In this document: positions 23,055 through 31,857 of the stretch, piece after piece
How positions within the stretch are numbered: position 1 is the first letter of the stretch
Layout of the letters: the number at the start of each line of letters is the position of its first letter
NCBI GenBank assembly: GCA_934659425.1
Contig: CAKUHU010000003.1
Coordinates: 85,593 to 149,592, forward strand
Length of the DNA stretch: 64,000 nt
Origin: an uncultured Oscillospiraceae bacterium
Lineage (GTDB): Bacteria; Bacillota; Clostridia; Oscillospirales; Oscillospiraceae
Reading direction: 5' to 3'
Notes under the pieces: generated by a model
The model's database searches: none
Seen by the model: the letters and a program-made list of their open reading frames with translations, nothing else
What the model was told of the DNA's origin: nothing
Made by a program: the position numbers and the translations under genes

Positions 23055-26000
23055 ATGCTGTACCCAGCTTACCGCATGGGTTCTTTCCGCTGTGCTTCTG
23101 ATGACTCTTATCCTACCCTATTCAGCCTTGGCGGTAGATTCCGCCATCATTACGGTTCGTAGCGCGGAGGAACTGGCGGACCTCTCCCGGAATTGTGCGT
23201 TGGATACCTGGTCACAGGGGAAAACTGTGGTTCTGGCGGTGGATATTGATCTGAGTGGCTGTGATTTTTCCCCCATTCCCACTTTCGGCGGCACCTTTGA
23301 TGGCGGCGGCCATACGATATCTGGCCTGACCCTGTCCGGAGGGACTTCCTATCAAGGATTGTTCCGGTATATCCAAGAAGGTGGTGTTGTACAGGATCTC
23401 AATGTGAAGGGAACTGTCACTGCCAAAGGAGAGCAGGCATATCTGGGGGGGATTGCTGGCAGCAATGAGGGTACGATCCTGAACTGCTCTTTCCGGGGAA
23501 CCGTGACCGGAAAGGAGCAGGTGGGCGGCATCGCCGGCATCAATGAATCCATCGGCTCCATCTATGGCTGTACCGCAGCCGGTGCCATGGTTGGCGAGTC
23601 GGCCACCGGCGGCATCGCCGGGCAGAACAGCGGCACCATCACCCAATGCATCAACCAAAGCGCGGTCAATACCGTGCATCAGGAGTCGGAGTTCAGCCTG
23701 GAAGACGGCCTGGACGGGCTGAACCGGGAGGATGTTCTGGACACCACCACGGACACCGGCGGTATTGTGGGCTATTCCAACGGCGTGCTGCAGAGCTGCC
23801 GCAACGAAGGCGATGTAGGCTATCCCCATGTGGGCTATAATGTGGGCGGCGTCGCCGGCCGCTCCTCCGGTTATCTGGCTGGCTGCACCAACAGCGGGAT
23901 GGTCCAGGGCCGCAGGGATGTGGGCGGCGTAATCGGCCAGATGACACCCAATGTCCGTCTGATTTTCAGACAGGACACCATCTCCCGGCTCCAAAGTGAA
24001 CTGGATCGGCTGAACACCATGGTCAACGATACCCTTGACCATGCCGGGGACAGTAGGGACACCCTCTCTGCTCGACTGGATCAGCTCTCTGACTATGCCC
24101 GTGACGCATCAGATCATGTATCCAGCCTCTCGAATATCATGGGTGACTGGGCGGACGGCAGTATAGATACCATTAATGACGCCGCCGATACGCTGGCAGA
24201 TACGCTGGATCGGCTGGAGCAGATTACGGACGGCGGCGGAGATATCTTGGATGATATGGCAGATGGCATTGACAGTCTGGAGAACGGCCTGAACGATATA
24301 GCGGATGCCATGGGCATTGGCGAGGACGGACTGGATGATATGACTGAGTCGGTGCAGCTGGCACGAAAAGCCATCCAGCAGGCCAGGACAGGCCGGGAAC
24401 AGATTCGGCAGGCTTTGCGAAACCTGTCTAACGCCATAGTCGTGAAAGATCCTGTGGCCGTAGACCGCGCGCTGGAGTTGCTGGAAACCGGGATAGAGCA
24501 GTTCTCCGGCAGTCTGACCCAATGCGGCGAGGCGCTGGATGCCATTGCGGAACTGCTGCGCAACGCCAATGTCGGCGATCCGGATGTGCAGAAATATCTG
24601 ACTGAGTATCTGGGTTTGCTCAGCGAGGGATGCATCTCGGCTGCGAAGGCCGCGGTACAGGTTGGTCAGGGTGTTGTGCTGTGGCTGAAGGGCACTAGCG
24701 TGGATTGGCGAGTGATCAAAGGCTGCGCGGAAGATATCGCTAAAGGGTTGAATGATTTCCGTGGTGCTTTTGATACACTGGATCGCGCCATGAAGGAACT
24801 GCAGAGCGCATTTTCCAACATTGCGGATATGACCGGCGGGATACAGGAGGGATTGGAAGAATTTGCGGACGGAATGGGCATATTTGAGGGGGCGGTCCGG
24901 GACACGGCGGATGTGATTGAAGAGATCCATGACCTTTTTAAAGATCTCGCTGACCGGGAGCCGATCGAGTTTGACAAGTTGGGCGATGACTTCCATCAGG
25001 CGGAGGACGGTCTGCACAGCTCTGTGACTGGGATCGGAGACCAGCTGGATCTGTTGCGGGAGGAGACCGATCGTTCTGGCGATACGCTCTCTTCCGATAT
25101 CCGGGCGCTGGGTGACCAGTTCCAGGTCATCGCCGACCTGCTGATTGACGCACTCAATGACTCCCAAGATAAGGACGCCGGAGATCTGTGGGACGATGTC
25201 TCCGAGGAACAGATCAACAGCACCACCCTGGGGAAGGCAAAGGGGTGTTCCAATACCGGACTTGTGGAAGGTGACCTGCATGTGGGCGGTATTGCGGGCA
25301 GCATGGCCATTGAGTCGAATTTTGATCCGGAGGAGGACATCACCGAGGTGGGGGAGGAATCCTTCAATTTCCTCTACGAAACCCGTGCCATTCTGCAAAA
25401 CTGTGTGAACCGCGGAGCGGTGACCGCCAAAAAGAATGCCGTAGGCGGCATCGTGGGCAACATGAGCCTGGGATACCTTTTAAACTGTGAGAACTACAGC
25501 TCGGTGGAGAGCACCAGCGGGAACTATACCGGCGGCATCGCGGGGATCTCCGGCGCCACCATCCGGGGCTGCTGGTCAAAATGCACGCTCTCCGGCGGCA
25601 ATTATGTAGGCGGTATCGCGGGCTATGGCGATGAGGTCTATCGGTGTGTCAGCCTGATCCATGTGGACGAGGCGGACGGCTATGTGGGCTCTGTCGTGGG
25701 CGATTGGGACCGGGAGGACGGATTGCTGCGGGACAACCGGTTCGTGGAGAATCCGCTGGCCGGTGTGGATGGTGTCAGCTATACTGGCCGTGCAGAGCCT
25801 GTTGCCTATGCGGATCTGATTACAGAGGACGGCGTGCCAGAGGACTTTTACAGACTTACAATGACCTATGTTGTGGAAGACACGGTTTTAGCTTCCGTCT
25901 ATTTCTCCTATGGGGACGACCTTTCAAGCCATACGGCGCCGTCGCTCCCGGAGAAAGAGGGATATTTCGGTGCCTGGCAGGATCCCGGTGAGACACGCAT

Positions 26001-26481
26001 TACTTATGACCACATATTGGAGGCTGTTTACACCCCCTATACCACTACCCTGGTCAGCAAATCCATGCGGGACGCGGTCCACTCGGTATTTCTGGTGGAG
26101 GGTGTCTTTGACAGCGCCGCAGCCATGCAGGCAGAGCAGAGCAGTGGACAGGAAAAAGAGGAGATTTGGAATGTTGTCTTGACCGGGGTAAATGATGCGG
26201 AAACGCACTGCGTCCGTTTTTTGCCTCCGGTGGAATGGAAAAATGCTTCCTTATATCTGCTGACGGATCAAGGCCAAACCGCTGTTTCAGCAAAGCAGGA
26301 TGGCAGCTATCTGGTATTTGAGGTGGACGGAACGAGCTTTACGCTCCAGGCTGTCCGGAAGGTGCACTCCTCCATGGTCCTGTATGGTGTTCTCCTGGTG
26401 GGCGCGGCCATATTGACCGGCGGCTGCGTGATTTTGAAGAAAAAGAAGAGCCACGCTGGCAGAAATCTAAGCAAAGTTTAA
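23041..26481 (+). CDS. Large membrane-anchored surface protein with GLUG-like repeats and helical core
   Basis: A 1146-residue exported protein. Signal peptide about residues 1-30 (TAWVLSAVLLMTLILPYSALA). Residues about 80-310 hold GLUG-type repeats (TFDGGGHTISGLTL, YLGGIAGSNEGTILNCSF, QVGGIAG, DTGGIVGYSNGVLQSC, NVGGVAGRSSG). Residues about 318-720 are long amphipathic helices rich in Asp, Leu and Ile (ADTLADTLDRLEQITDGGG, DDMADGIDSLENGLNDI), like the stalks of YhgE/Pip proteins. A second GLUG block follows (about 730-870), then a Listeria-type beta repeat, and a C-terminal TM helix with KKKKSHAGR as stop-transfer. No LPXTG. The start at 23041 has AAAGGAGG and overlaps the MMPL gene. Likely works together with that transporter. 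Confidence 0.8.
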   Translation: MKMRKCCTQLTAWVLSAVLLMTLILPYSALAVDSAIITVRSAEELADLSRNCALDTWSQGKTVVLAVDIDLSGCDFSPIPTFGGTFDGGGHTISGLTLSGGTSYQGLFRYIQEGGVVQDLNVKGTVTAKGEQAYLGGIAGSNEGTILNCSFRGTVTGKEQVGGIAGINESIGSIYGCTAAGAMVGESATGGIAGQNSGTITQCINQSAVNTVHQESEFSLEDGLDGLNREDVLDTTTDTGGIVGYSNGVLQSCRNEGDVGYPHVGYNVGGVAGRSSGYLAGCTNSGMVQGRRDVGGVIGQMTPNVRLIFRQDTISRLQSELDRLNTMVNDTLDHAGDSRDTLSARLDQLSDYARDASDHVSSLSNIMGDWADGSIDTINDAADTLADTLDRLEQITDGGGDILDDMADGIDSLENGLNDIADAMGIGEDGLDDMTESVQLARKAIQQARTGREQIRQALRNLSNAIVVKDPVAVDRALELLETGIEQFSGSLTQCGEALDAIAELLRNANVGDPDVQKYLTEYLGLLSEGCISAAKAAVQVGQGVVLWLKGTSVDWRVIKGCAEDIAKGLNDFRGAFDTLDRAMKELQSAFSNIADMTGGIQEGLEEFADGMGIFEGAVRDTADVIEEIHDLFKDLADREPIEFDKLGDDFHQAEDGLHSSVTGIGDQLDLLREETDRSGDTLSSDIRALGDQFQVIADLLIDALNDSQDKDAGDLWDDVSEEQINSTTLGKAKGCSNTGLVEGDLHVGGIAGSMAIESNFDPEEDITEVGEESFNFLYETRAILQNCVNRGAVTAKKNAVGGIVGNMSLGYLLNCENYSSVESTSGNYTGGIAGISGATIRGCWSKCTLSGGNYVGGIAGYGDEVYRCVSLIHVDEADGYVGSVVGDWDREDGLLRDNRFVENPLAGVDGVSYTGRAEPVAYADLITEDGVPEDFYRLTMTYVVEDTVLASVYFSYGDDLSSHTAPSLPEKEGYFGAWQDPGETRITYDHILEAVYTPYTTTLVSKSMRDAVHSVFLVEGVFDSAAAMQAEQSSGQEKEEIWNVVLTGVNDAETHCVRFLPPVEWKNASLYLLTDQGQTAVSAKQDGSYLVFEVDGTSFTLQAVRKVHSSMVLYGVLLVGAAILTGGCVILKKKKSHAGRNLSKV

Positions 26482-26565
26482 TATAAGCGTCAATTGTGCT
26501 TATGATGTTATTGTATTTTTGCGTAAGCTCCGGTTTCAGCAGACTATGTAAAGAAGTGTAATTCA

Positions 26566-26818
26566 CTGGAGCACTGCGGCAAGTTGGATGTGCTGGTTCA
26601 TAATGCGGGATGAATTTAAGCCCGTTGGAGAGGTGACAGACGAGCAGTGGACCCGTGTTTTCCAGGATAATCTGGAGGGCCCATGTATGCGCTGCGCAAG
26701 GCTGTTCAAGTGATGAGCGGACAGGAGAGCGGCGGCATCCGCGGCTGCCGCTGGATTTGGGATCTGCCCATAACGGAGGTTGTGGGAGGCGGGGCTTATC
26801 GGTTTTGGCTCCGCTGAG
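26566..26818 (+). pseudogene. Short-chain dehydrogenase (SDR) remnant
   Basis: Three plus-strand frames carry scraps of a classical SDR: CGKLDVLVHNAG (the NNAG motif) ending in a stop, FKPVGEVTDEQWTRVFQDNL in another frame, and MYALRKAVQVMSGQESGG in the third. The N-terminal cofactor site and the YxxxK catalytic part are missing. Clearly a decayed oxidoreductase gene. Confidence 0.65.
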
Positions 26819-26880
26819 GAACTGTCAAAGCGTTGTTTTAAATGAAATCATTTTTAAAGGGGAAAGAAGGCGAGTGGAAG

Positions 26881-27036
26881 ATGAAGTATATATGCCCGTG
26901 TGGTTATGTTTACGATCCTGTGGTGGGTGATCCCGACAGCGGACTTGCACTCGCTACCCATTGGGAGGATATTCCCGAGGATTGGGTCTGCCCCATCTGT
27001 GGCTTAGGGAAGGACAGCTTTACTGTGGAAGAGTGA
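26881..27036 (+). CDS. Rubredoxin with a shortened first metal knuckle
   Basis: A 51-residue electron carrier. The fold is clear: [15 protein letters not shown], the aromatic core with [20 protein letters not shown], and an acidic end. The second iron knuckle CPICG is normal, but the first is ICPCGYVYD, so the two Cys are separated by one residue (CxC) rather than two as in ordinary rubredoxins and in the rubrerythrin of this window. The DNA supports this reading without a frameshift. It would transfer electrons to rubrerythrin-type peroxidases. Start 26881 has only a weak GGCGAG site. Terminated by a strong hairpin. Confidence 0.88.
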   Translation: MKYICPCGYVYDPVVGDPDSGLALATHWEDIPEDWVCPICGLGKDSFTVEE

Positions 27037-27106
27037 TTTGCGGCAGTAGAGCAAAAAAGCTTTTCGGGGCGTGAAGAGATGCGCTTGAAAGGTTGATCGA
27101 TTCCAC

Positions 27107-27145
27107 AAAAAGAGGCGGGACCGGTTCAAGGTCCCGCCTCTTTTT
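27107..27145. terminator. Bidirectional terminator between rubredoxin and the rhomboid-like gene
   Basis: AAAAAGAGGCGGGACC / GGTCCCGCCTCTTTTT, a perfect 16-bp stem with a 7-base loop, placed between convergent genes. Confidence 0.9.
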
Positions 27146-27166
27146 ACACGGACAGCGGATGATATT

Positions 27167-28003
27167 TTACTGGATATGGATATGATTGTTGATGTGATCC
27201 ATGCAGTAGCAGTAGTATCCGTTGCATTTGGAGCAATAGCGAAATTCCAGGTCGGGATACTCGGTATCCGTCTTTCCGCACACGGCGCACTTATGGATAT
27301 AGCCCTTTTCTTGGTACGCCTTATGCGTGGCCTTTTTGAAATTCACAGTCTGCTTGGAATGCTGATGCTGGAAGCGCTGATGCCGGTATTGGATGGCTTG
27401 TATGATATCAGACCAAAAGAAAAGGAAGAAGTTGAAAATGGAGATGAGAGGGAGAAATGCACCCACAAGATTGAGGCGGAACAGGTTGACAAAGAAAGTC
27501 GAGGCAAAAATAAACGCATCGGCCCACGCCAGCCATTTGATTTTGATCGGAATAAAGAAAAACAGCAAGACCCGCATATCGGGGTAAAGTGCCGCAAAGG
27601 CGAAAAACATAGAGAGATTTAAGAAGGTGACGCTGGCATAGCCGGCGATGAGGCCGAAGATGATATTGAATAAGATGCCCAGCAGGTAAAAGAGGTTAAA
27701 GCGGGCGGTGCCCCACTCCCGCTCCAAGCTGGAGCCGATCCACCAATAAAAATAGAGGGAGATGGCCACGGTCAAAATGCCGCTGCCGACCGGCTCAAAG
27801 ACAAAGGAGATCAAACGCCAGATTTCCCCGTGCAGAATGGCATATGAACCAAAGGATACCAGTCGGGAGGCGAAACCGCCGCTGAATTGGTCCAGTAAAA
27901 ATACAGCCACCGTGCCGATGACAAGAATATTCATCAAATTAGGGATGCCAAACCGAGGGTGTTCTCGGCAGAAGCGGTCAATCCATTTTTCAAAAATATG
28001 CAA
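27167..28003 (-). CDS. Rhomboid-like membrane protein with C-terminal zinc ribbon
   Basis: A 278-residue protein with about six hydrophobic segments arranged as in rhomboid proteases: NILVIGTVAVFLLDQF, GEIWRLISFVF (the loop corresponding to the conserved WR), YFYWWIGSSLEREWGTARFN, and a helix with LIAGYASVTFLNLSMFF where GxSG is expected. The catalytic Ser-Gly and the partner His are not evident, so it may be an inactive rhomboid. The C terminus carries Cys/His pairs (HKCAVCGKTDTEY, YCSKCNGYYCYCMDHINNH) that should bind zinc. The start is TTG at 28003, with AGGAGG 8 bases upstream. Divergent from metK. Confidence 0.75.
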   Translation of the reverse strand: MHIFEKWIDRFCREHPRFGIPNLMNILVIGTVAVFLLDQFSGGFASRLVSFGSYAILHGEIWRLISFVFEPVGSGILTVAISLYFYWWIGSSLEREWGTARFNLFYLLGILFNIIFGLIAGYASVTFLNLSMFFAFAALYPDMRVLLFFFIPIKIKWLAWADAFIFASTFFVNLFRLNLVGAFLPLISIFNFFLFFWSDIIQAIQYRHQRFQHQHSKQTVNFKKATHKAYQEKGYIHKCAVCGKTDTEYPDLEFRYCSKCNGYYCYCMDHINNHIHIQ

Positions 28004-28122
28004 AACAGGGACCTCCTCAAAGAAATGTATGAAGATTTTACCCGTATTGCGGAAAAAAGTAAAGTGAGAAAGTGTAAACTTTTTCCTATCTATACTTTTT
28101 TGAAAAAACTGAGCCAAGAAAC

Positions 28123-28151
28123 TTGACAAAAATATCCAACATGTGTATAAT
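28123..28151 (+). promoter_or_regulatory. metK promoter
   Basis: TTGACA (28123-28128), 17 bases, TATAAT (28146-28151): both boxes are consensus. It drives the riboswitch leader. Confidence 0.9.
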
Positions 28152-28172
28152 GTCGGCACAACGAAATAAAGC

Positions 28173-28263
28173 CTTATCAAGAGCGGCGGAGGGAACGGCC
28201 CGATGAAGCCCGGCAACCTGCATGAGCAAGGTGCCAAATCCGGCGAAGTAATCGAAAGATGAG
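28173..28263 (+). ncRNA. SAM-I (S-box) riboswitch
   Basis: The conserved S-box blocks are in order: CTTATCAAGAG (P1/P2 start), GGCGGAGGGA, CGGCCCGATGAAGCCCGGCA, AACC, GGTGCCAAATCC and the closing GAAAGATGAG. P1 pairs CTTATC with GATGAG. A terminator hairpin follows. High SAM should stabilise the aptamer and stop transcription before metK. Confidence 0.95.
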
Positions 28264-28279
28264 GATGGAGAATCCTGCA

Positions 28280-28314
28280 GCTCTGTCGATTATGACAGAG
28301 CACTTTTATTTTTT
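28280..28314 (+). terminator. Riboswitch-controlled terminator
   Basis: GCTCTGTC / GACAGAGC stem followed by a T-rich run (ACTTTTATTTTTT), between the SAM aptamer and metK. Confidence 0.85.
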
Positions 28315-28336
28315 GAGGATAGAAAGGATGAGTGTC

Positions 28337-29518
28337 ATGGCAAAGCGGCTTTTTACCTCTGAATCAGTGACGGAAGGGCATCCTGACAAGGTGTGCGATC
28401 AGATTTCCGACGCGGTTTTAGATGATATTTTGGCCCACGACCCCACAGCGCATGTGGCCTGTGAAACCTTTACCACCACGGGAATGGTCACGGTCATGGG
28501 AGAGATCACCACGACCCATTATGTGGACATCCCTGCCATTGTCCGTCGGACGGTGAAGCGTATCGGCTATACGAATCCCAATTACGGTTTTGACTACCGC
28601 TCCTGCGCGGTATTGACCGCCATTGATGAACAATCCCCTGATATCGCGATGGGAGTCAACCAGTCTTATGAGGCACAGAATGGCGATATGGATGCGGCGG
28701 ATCTGATCGGCGCCGGAGACCAGGGAATGATGTTCGGCTATGCCTGCGATGAGACGCCGGAGTGTATGCCTGCCCCCATTTCTATGGCCCACCGGCTTGC
28801 CAGGAGATTGGCCGATGTCCGCAAGAGCGGGGAGTTGAGCTGGCTGCGGCCCGATGGCAAGAGCCAGGTCACGGTGGAATATGACGAAGAGGGAAACGTG
28901 CTGCGCTGTCCTGCTATCGTCATCTCTACGCAGCATGATCCGGAGATTGCATTCAAAAATTTGCGGGAGGCGGTGGTGGAGACCGTCATTAAGCCGGTCA
29001 TTCCTGCACAATATATAGACAAGGATACTCAGTTCTATGTCAACCCCACTGGACGTTTCGTGGTGGGGGGGCCTGTGGGGGATACGGGACTTACCGGCCG
29101 GAAGATCATTGTAGACACGTACGGCGGCAGTGCGGCCCACGGCGGCGGCTGTTTCTCAGGGAAGGATCCCACCAAGGTGGACCGCTCGGCGGCATATATG
29201 GCCCGCTATGTAGCCAAAAATATCGTGGCGGCAGGACTTGCCCGGAAATGTCAGATCGAGGTGGCCTATGCCATCGGCGTAGCACATCCGGTCTCTGTTT
29301 TGGTGGATACCTACGGAACAGGCACGGTGGATGAGGAGAAGCTGGTCCAGGCGGTGAACCGGGTTTTCGACCTGCGTCCGGCCAAGATCATTGAGGCATT
29401 GGACCTGCGCCGTCCGATTTATGAGCAGACGGCGGCTTACGGGCATTTTGGACGTACCGATGTGGATCTCCCCTGGGAGCATACAGACAAGGTGGAGGCG
29501 CTGAAAGCTGCGTTGTAA
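28337..29518 (+). CDS. metK: S-adenosylmethionine synthetase
   Basis: A 393-residue enzyme that makes SAM from methionine and ATP. Hallmarks are the start [20 protein letters not shown], the [12 protein letters not shown] hexapeptide region, and the P-loop-like [20 protein letters not shown] near the C-terminal third, with DLPWEHTD at the end. The start at ATG 28337 gives the family N terminus; an in-frame ATG at 28328 (three residues longer) is possible because GAGG lies nearer to it. Controlled by the SAM-I riboswitch upstream, so it is feedback-regulated by its product. Single-gene unit; suf operon follows with its own promoter. Confidence 0.98.
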   Translation: MAKRLFTSESVTEGHPDKVCDQISDAVLDDILAHDPTAHVACETFTTTGMVTVMGEITTTHYVDIPAIVRRTVKRIGYTNPNYGFDYRSCAVLTAIDEQSPDIAMGVNQSYEAQNGDMDAADLIGAGDQGMMFGYACDETPECMPAPISMAHRLARRLADVRKSGELSWLRPDGKSQVTVEYDEEGNVLRCPAIVISTQHDPEIAFKNLREAVVETVIKPVIPAQYIDKDTQFYVNPTGRFVVGGPVGDTGLTGRKIIVDTYGGSAAHGGGCFSGKDPTKVDRSAAYMARYVAKNIVAAGLARKCQIEVAYAIGVAHPVSVLVDTYGTGTVDEEKLVQAVNRVFDLRPAKIIEALDLRRPIYEQTAAYGHFGRTDVDLPWEHTDKVEALKAAL

Positions 29519-29586
29519 GAGAAAAGATATTTTTGCCCGCGCCCTGGGGAAGCCGGAGAAATTTTGCCGTTTTTTCGCCTCATTGC

Positions 29587-29615
29587 TTGACTTTATATAG
29601 TGCGGGTGCTAATAT
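29587..29615 (+). promoter_or_regulatory. suf operon promoter
   Basis: TTGACT (29587-29592), 17 bases, TAATAT (29610-29615). The leader of about 55 bases shows no obvious riboswitch; a palindrome-like CATATGGGTTTAATAG lies behind it but no regulator site is assigned. Confidence 0.6.
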
Positions 29616-29678
29616 AAATTCATATGGGTTTAATAGGAAATGAACCAATCATTGTAATTATATGGACGGAGGGAAAAC

Positions 29679-30425
29679 ATGTCAAAACAGCTTTTGCAGA
29701 TTGAAAATTTATCCGTTGCGGCGGAGGGAAAGGATATTCTTCACGGGGTCGATTTGACCATCGGAAAGGGCGAGACCCATGTCCTGATGGGCCCTAACGG
29801 AGCGGGCAAGTCCACACTGGGCTATGCGATCATGGGCAATCCCAGCTATGAGGTCACCGGCGGAAAGATTCTGTTTTGCGGCAAGGACCTGCTGGAAGAG
29901 TCTGTGGATCAGCGGGCGCAGAGCGGTATTTTCCTCTCCTTCCAGAATCCTCTGGAGGTGCCGGGAATCTCTTTGGCCAACTTTATCCGCAGTGCGCTGG
30001 AGCAGCGCACTGGAAAGCGGATTCGTCCCTGGGATTTCCGGAAGGACCTGGAAAAGGCGATGGAAGTGCTGCAGATGGATGTGGCCTATGCAGACCGAGA
30101 CCTGAATGTGGCTTTCTCCGGCGGCGAGAAGAAAAAGGCGGAGATTCTGCAGCTTTTGATGCTGAAGCCCACCCTGGCGATCTTGGATGAGACGGATTCC
30201 GGATTGGATGTAGACGCGGTCCGTACTGTCTCCCGGGGCGTGGAGGAGTATCAGAAGGACAAGAAGGGGGCTTTGCTCATCATTACGCACAGCACGAAGA
30301 TTTTGGAGTCGCTGTCGGTGGACCGTACGCACGTGTTGGTGGATGGCAAAATGGTCACCTCTGGAGACCGGTCCCTGGTGGATGAGATCAACGCCAATGG
30401 ATTTGAGCGCTTCCTGAACGCGTAA
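29679..30425 (+). CDS. sufC: Fe-S cluster assembly ATPase SufC
   Basis: A 248-residue ABC-type ATPase that powers the SufBCD scaffold. Walker A is GPNGAGKSTL, the signature is AFSGGEKKKAEILQLL (the SufC-specific SGGEKKK), and Walker B is LAILDETDSGLDVDAV. The FLSFQNPLEVPG Q-loop region is typical. First gene of a five-gene operon sufCBDSU; its stop is 10 bases before sufB with AAGGAGG between. ATG at 29679 follows GGAGGG. The scaffold complex assembles 4Fe-4S clusters for the many iron-sulfur enzymes of an anaerobe. Confidence 0.97.
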   Translation: MSKQLLQIENLSVAAEGKDILHGVDLTIGKGETHVLMGPNGAGKSTLGYAIMGNPSYEVTGGKILFCGKDLLEESVDQRAQSGIFLSFQNPLEVPGISLANFIRSALEQRTGKRIRPWDFRKDLEKAMEVLQMDVAYADRDLNVAFSGGEKKKAEILQLLMLKPTLAILDETDSGLDVDAVRTVSRGVEEYQKDKKGALLIITHSTKILESLSVDRTHVLVDGKMVTSGDRSLVDEINANGFERFLNA

Positions 30426-30435
30426 GGAGGATCCC

Positions 30436-31842
30436 ATGAAAGAAAAAACGCAGGTTGATGATATCAACAGAAGTATTTATGACTTCCGAAATGAGGACAA
30501 GGATGCCTTTCGGCTTCAGGAGGGTTTGACTCCTGCCATTGTGGAGCAGATCTCGAAGGAGAAAAAGGATCCTCCCTGGATGCAGACATTCCGTCTGCAA
30601 TCGTTGCAGATCTATAACGAACTGACCATGCCGGACTGGGGCCCGTCTATCGAGGGGCTCAATATGGATCAGATCGTGACCTATGTGCGTCCCAACACCA
30701 AGATGAAGGGCACATGGGAAGAGGTGCCCGAGGAGATCAAGGACACCTTTGAGAAGCTCGGAATTCCCCAGGCGGAGCGGAAGTCCCTGGCCGGTGTGGG
30801 AGCCCAGTATGACTCCGAACTGGTGTACCACAATGTCCGGGCAGAAGTGGCCGCCAAGGGCGTGGTCTATACAGATATGGAGAGTGCCCTGACCGGTCCC
30901 TATGAGGAGATGGTACGCAAGCATTTTATGAAGCTGGTACCGCCAAGAGACCACAAATTTGCGGCGCTGCACGGCGCAGTATGGTCAGGCGGTTCTTTTG
31001 TCTACGTGCCCCCCGGAGTCTCCGTGGAAATCCCGCTGCAGTCTTATTTCCGCCTGAACGCCCCGGGAGCGGGACAGTTTGAACACACACTGATCATTGT
31101 GGACGAAGGAGCCGACCTCCACTTCATTGAGGGCTGCTCGGCCCCCAAGTACAATGTGGCCAATCTGCATGCGGGCTGTGTGGAACTCTTTGTCAGAAAG
31201 AATGCCCGTCTCCGCTATTCCACCATTGAAAACTGGTCTAAGAATATGTATAATTTGAATACGAAACGGGCCCTGGTGGAAGAAGGCGGCGTCATGGAGT
31301 GGGTATCCGGCTCCTTTGGCTCTCATATCTCCTACCTGTATCCCACGACGATTTTGAATGGAGATGGCGCCCGGACAGAGTTCACAGGTATCACTTTTGC
31401 CGGTAAGGGGCAAAATCTGGATACCGGTGCCAAGGTGGTGCACAATGCGCCCCATACCTCCTCCTATATGAATACCCGGTCCATCTGCAAGGATGGCGGT
31501 ATCAGCACTTTCCGGAGCGCGGTGACCATCATGAACGGCGCCAAGGAAAGCAAGTCGGCCGTATCCTGCGAGTCTCTGATGCTGGATAGCCTCTCCAGGT
31601 CTGATACGATCCCGGCTATGGATATCCGCACCCAGGAGGCGGATGTGGGCCATGAGGCGAAGATCGGCAAGATCAGCGATGAGGCGATCTTCTACCTGAT
31701 GTCCCGGGGGATCCCCGAAGAGGAGGCCAAGGCACTGATTGTCAGCGGCTTTGCGGACAATGTGTCAAAGGAGCTCCCGTTGGAATACGCGGTGGAGATG
31801 AACAACCTGATCCGCCTTGAGATGAAAGGCAGTATTGGTTAA
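30436..31842 (+). CDS. sufB: Fe-S cluster assembly scaffold SufB
   Basis: A 468-residue scaffold protein. The N terminus has IYDFRNEDKDAFRLQEGLTP; the beta-helix core includes GSFVYVPPGVSVEIPLQSYF, GCSAPKYNVANLHAGCVELF and ENWSKNMYNLNTKRALVEE; and the C terminus holds DIRTQEADVGHEAKIGKISD and LMSRGIPEEEAKALIV, all family signatures. The length matches Gram-positive SufB. It receives persulfide sulfur from SufS-SufU and iron, with SufD and SufC. Start ATG 30436 after GGAGGA. Confidence 0.97.
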   Translation: MKEKTQVDDINRSIYDFRNEDKDAFRLQEGLTPAIVEQISKEKKDPPWMQTFRLQSLQIYNELTMPDWGPSIEGLNMDQIVTYVRPNTKMKGTWEEVPEEIKDTFEKLGIPQAERKSLAGVGAQYDSELVYHNVRAEVAAKGVVYTDMESALTGPYEEMVRKHFMKLVPPRDHKFAALHGAVWSGGSFVYVPPGVSVEIPLQSYFRLNAPGAGQFEHTLIIVDEGADLHFIEGCSAPKYNVANLHAGCVELFVRKNARLRYSTIENWSKNMYNLNTKRALVEEGGVMEWVSGSFGSHISYLYPTTILNGDGARTEFTGITFAGKGQNLDTGAKVVHNAPHTSSYMNTRSICKDGGISTFRSAVTIMNGAKESKSAVSCESLMLDSLSRSDTIPAMDIRTQEADVGHEAKIGKISDEAIFYLMSRGIPEEEAKALIVSGFADNVSKELPLEYAVEMNNLIRLEMKGSIG

Positions 31843-31857
31843 AGGAGGGGAATGAAG

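Noticed and set aside
24109..25398. A 429-codon minus-strand open frame
   Set aside because: Antisense shadow of the helical stalk of the large surface protein.
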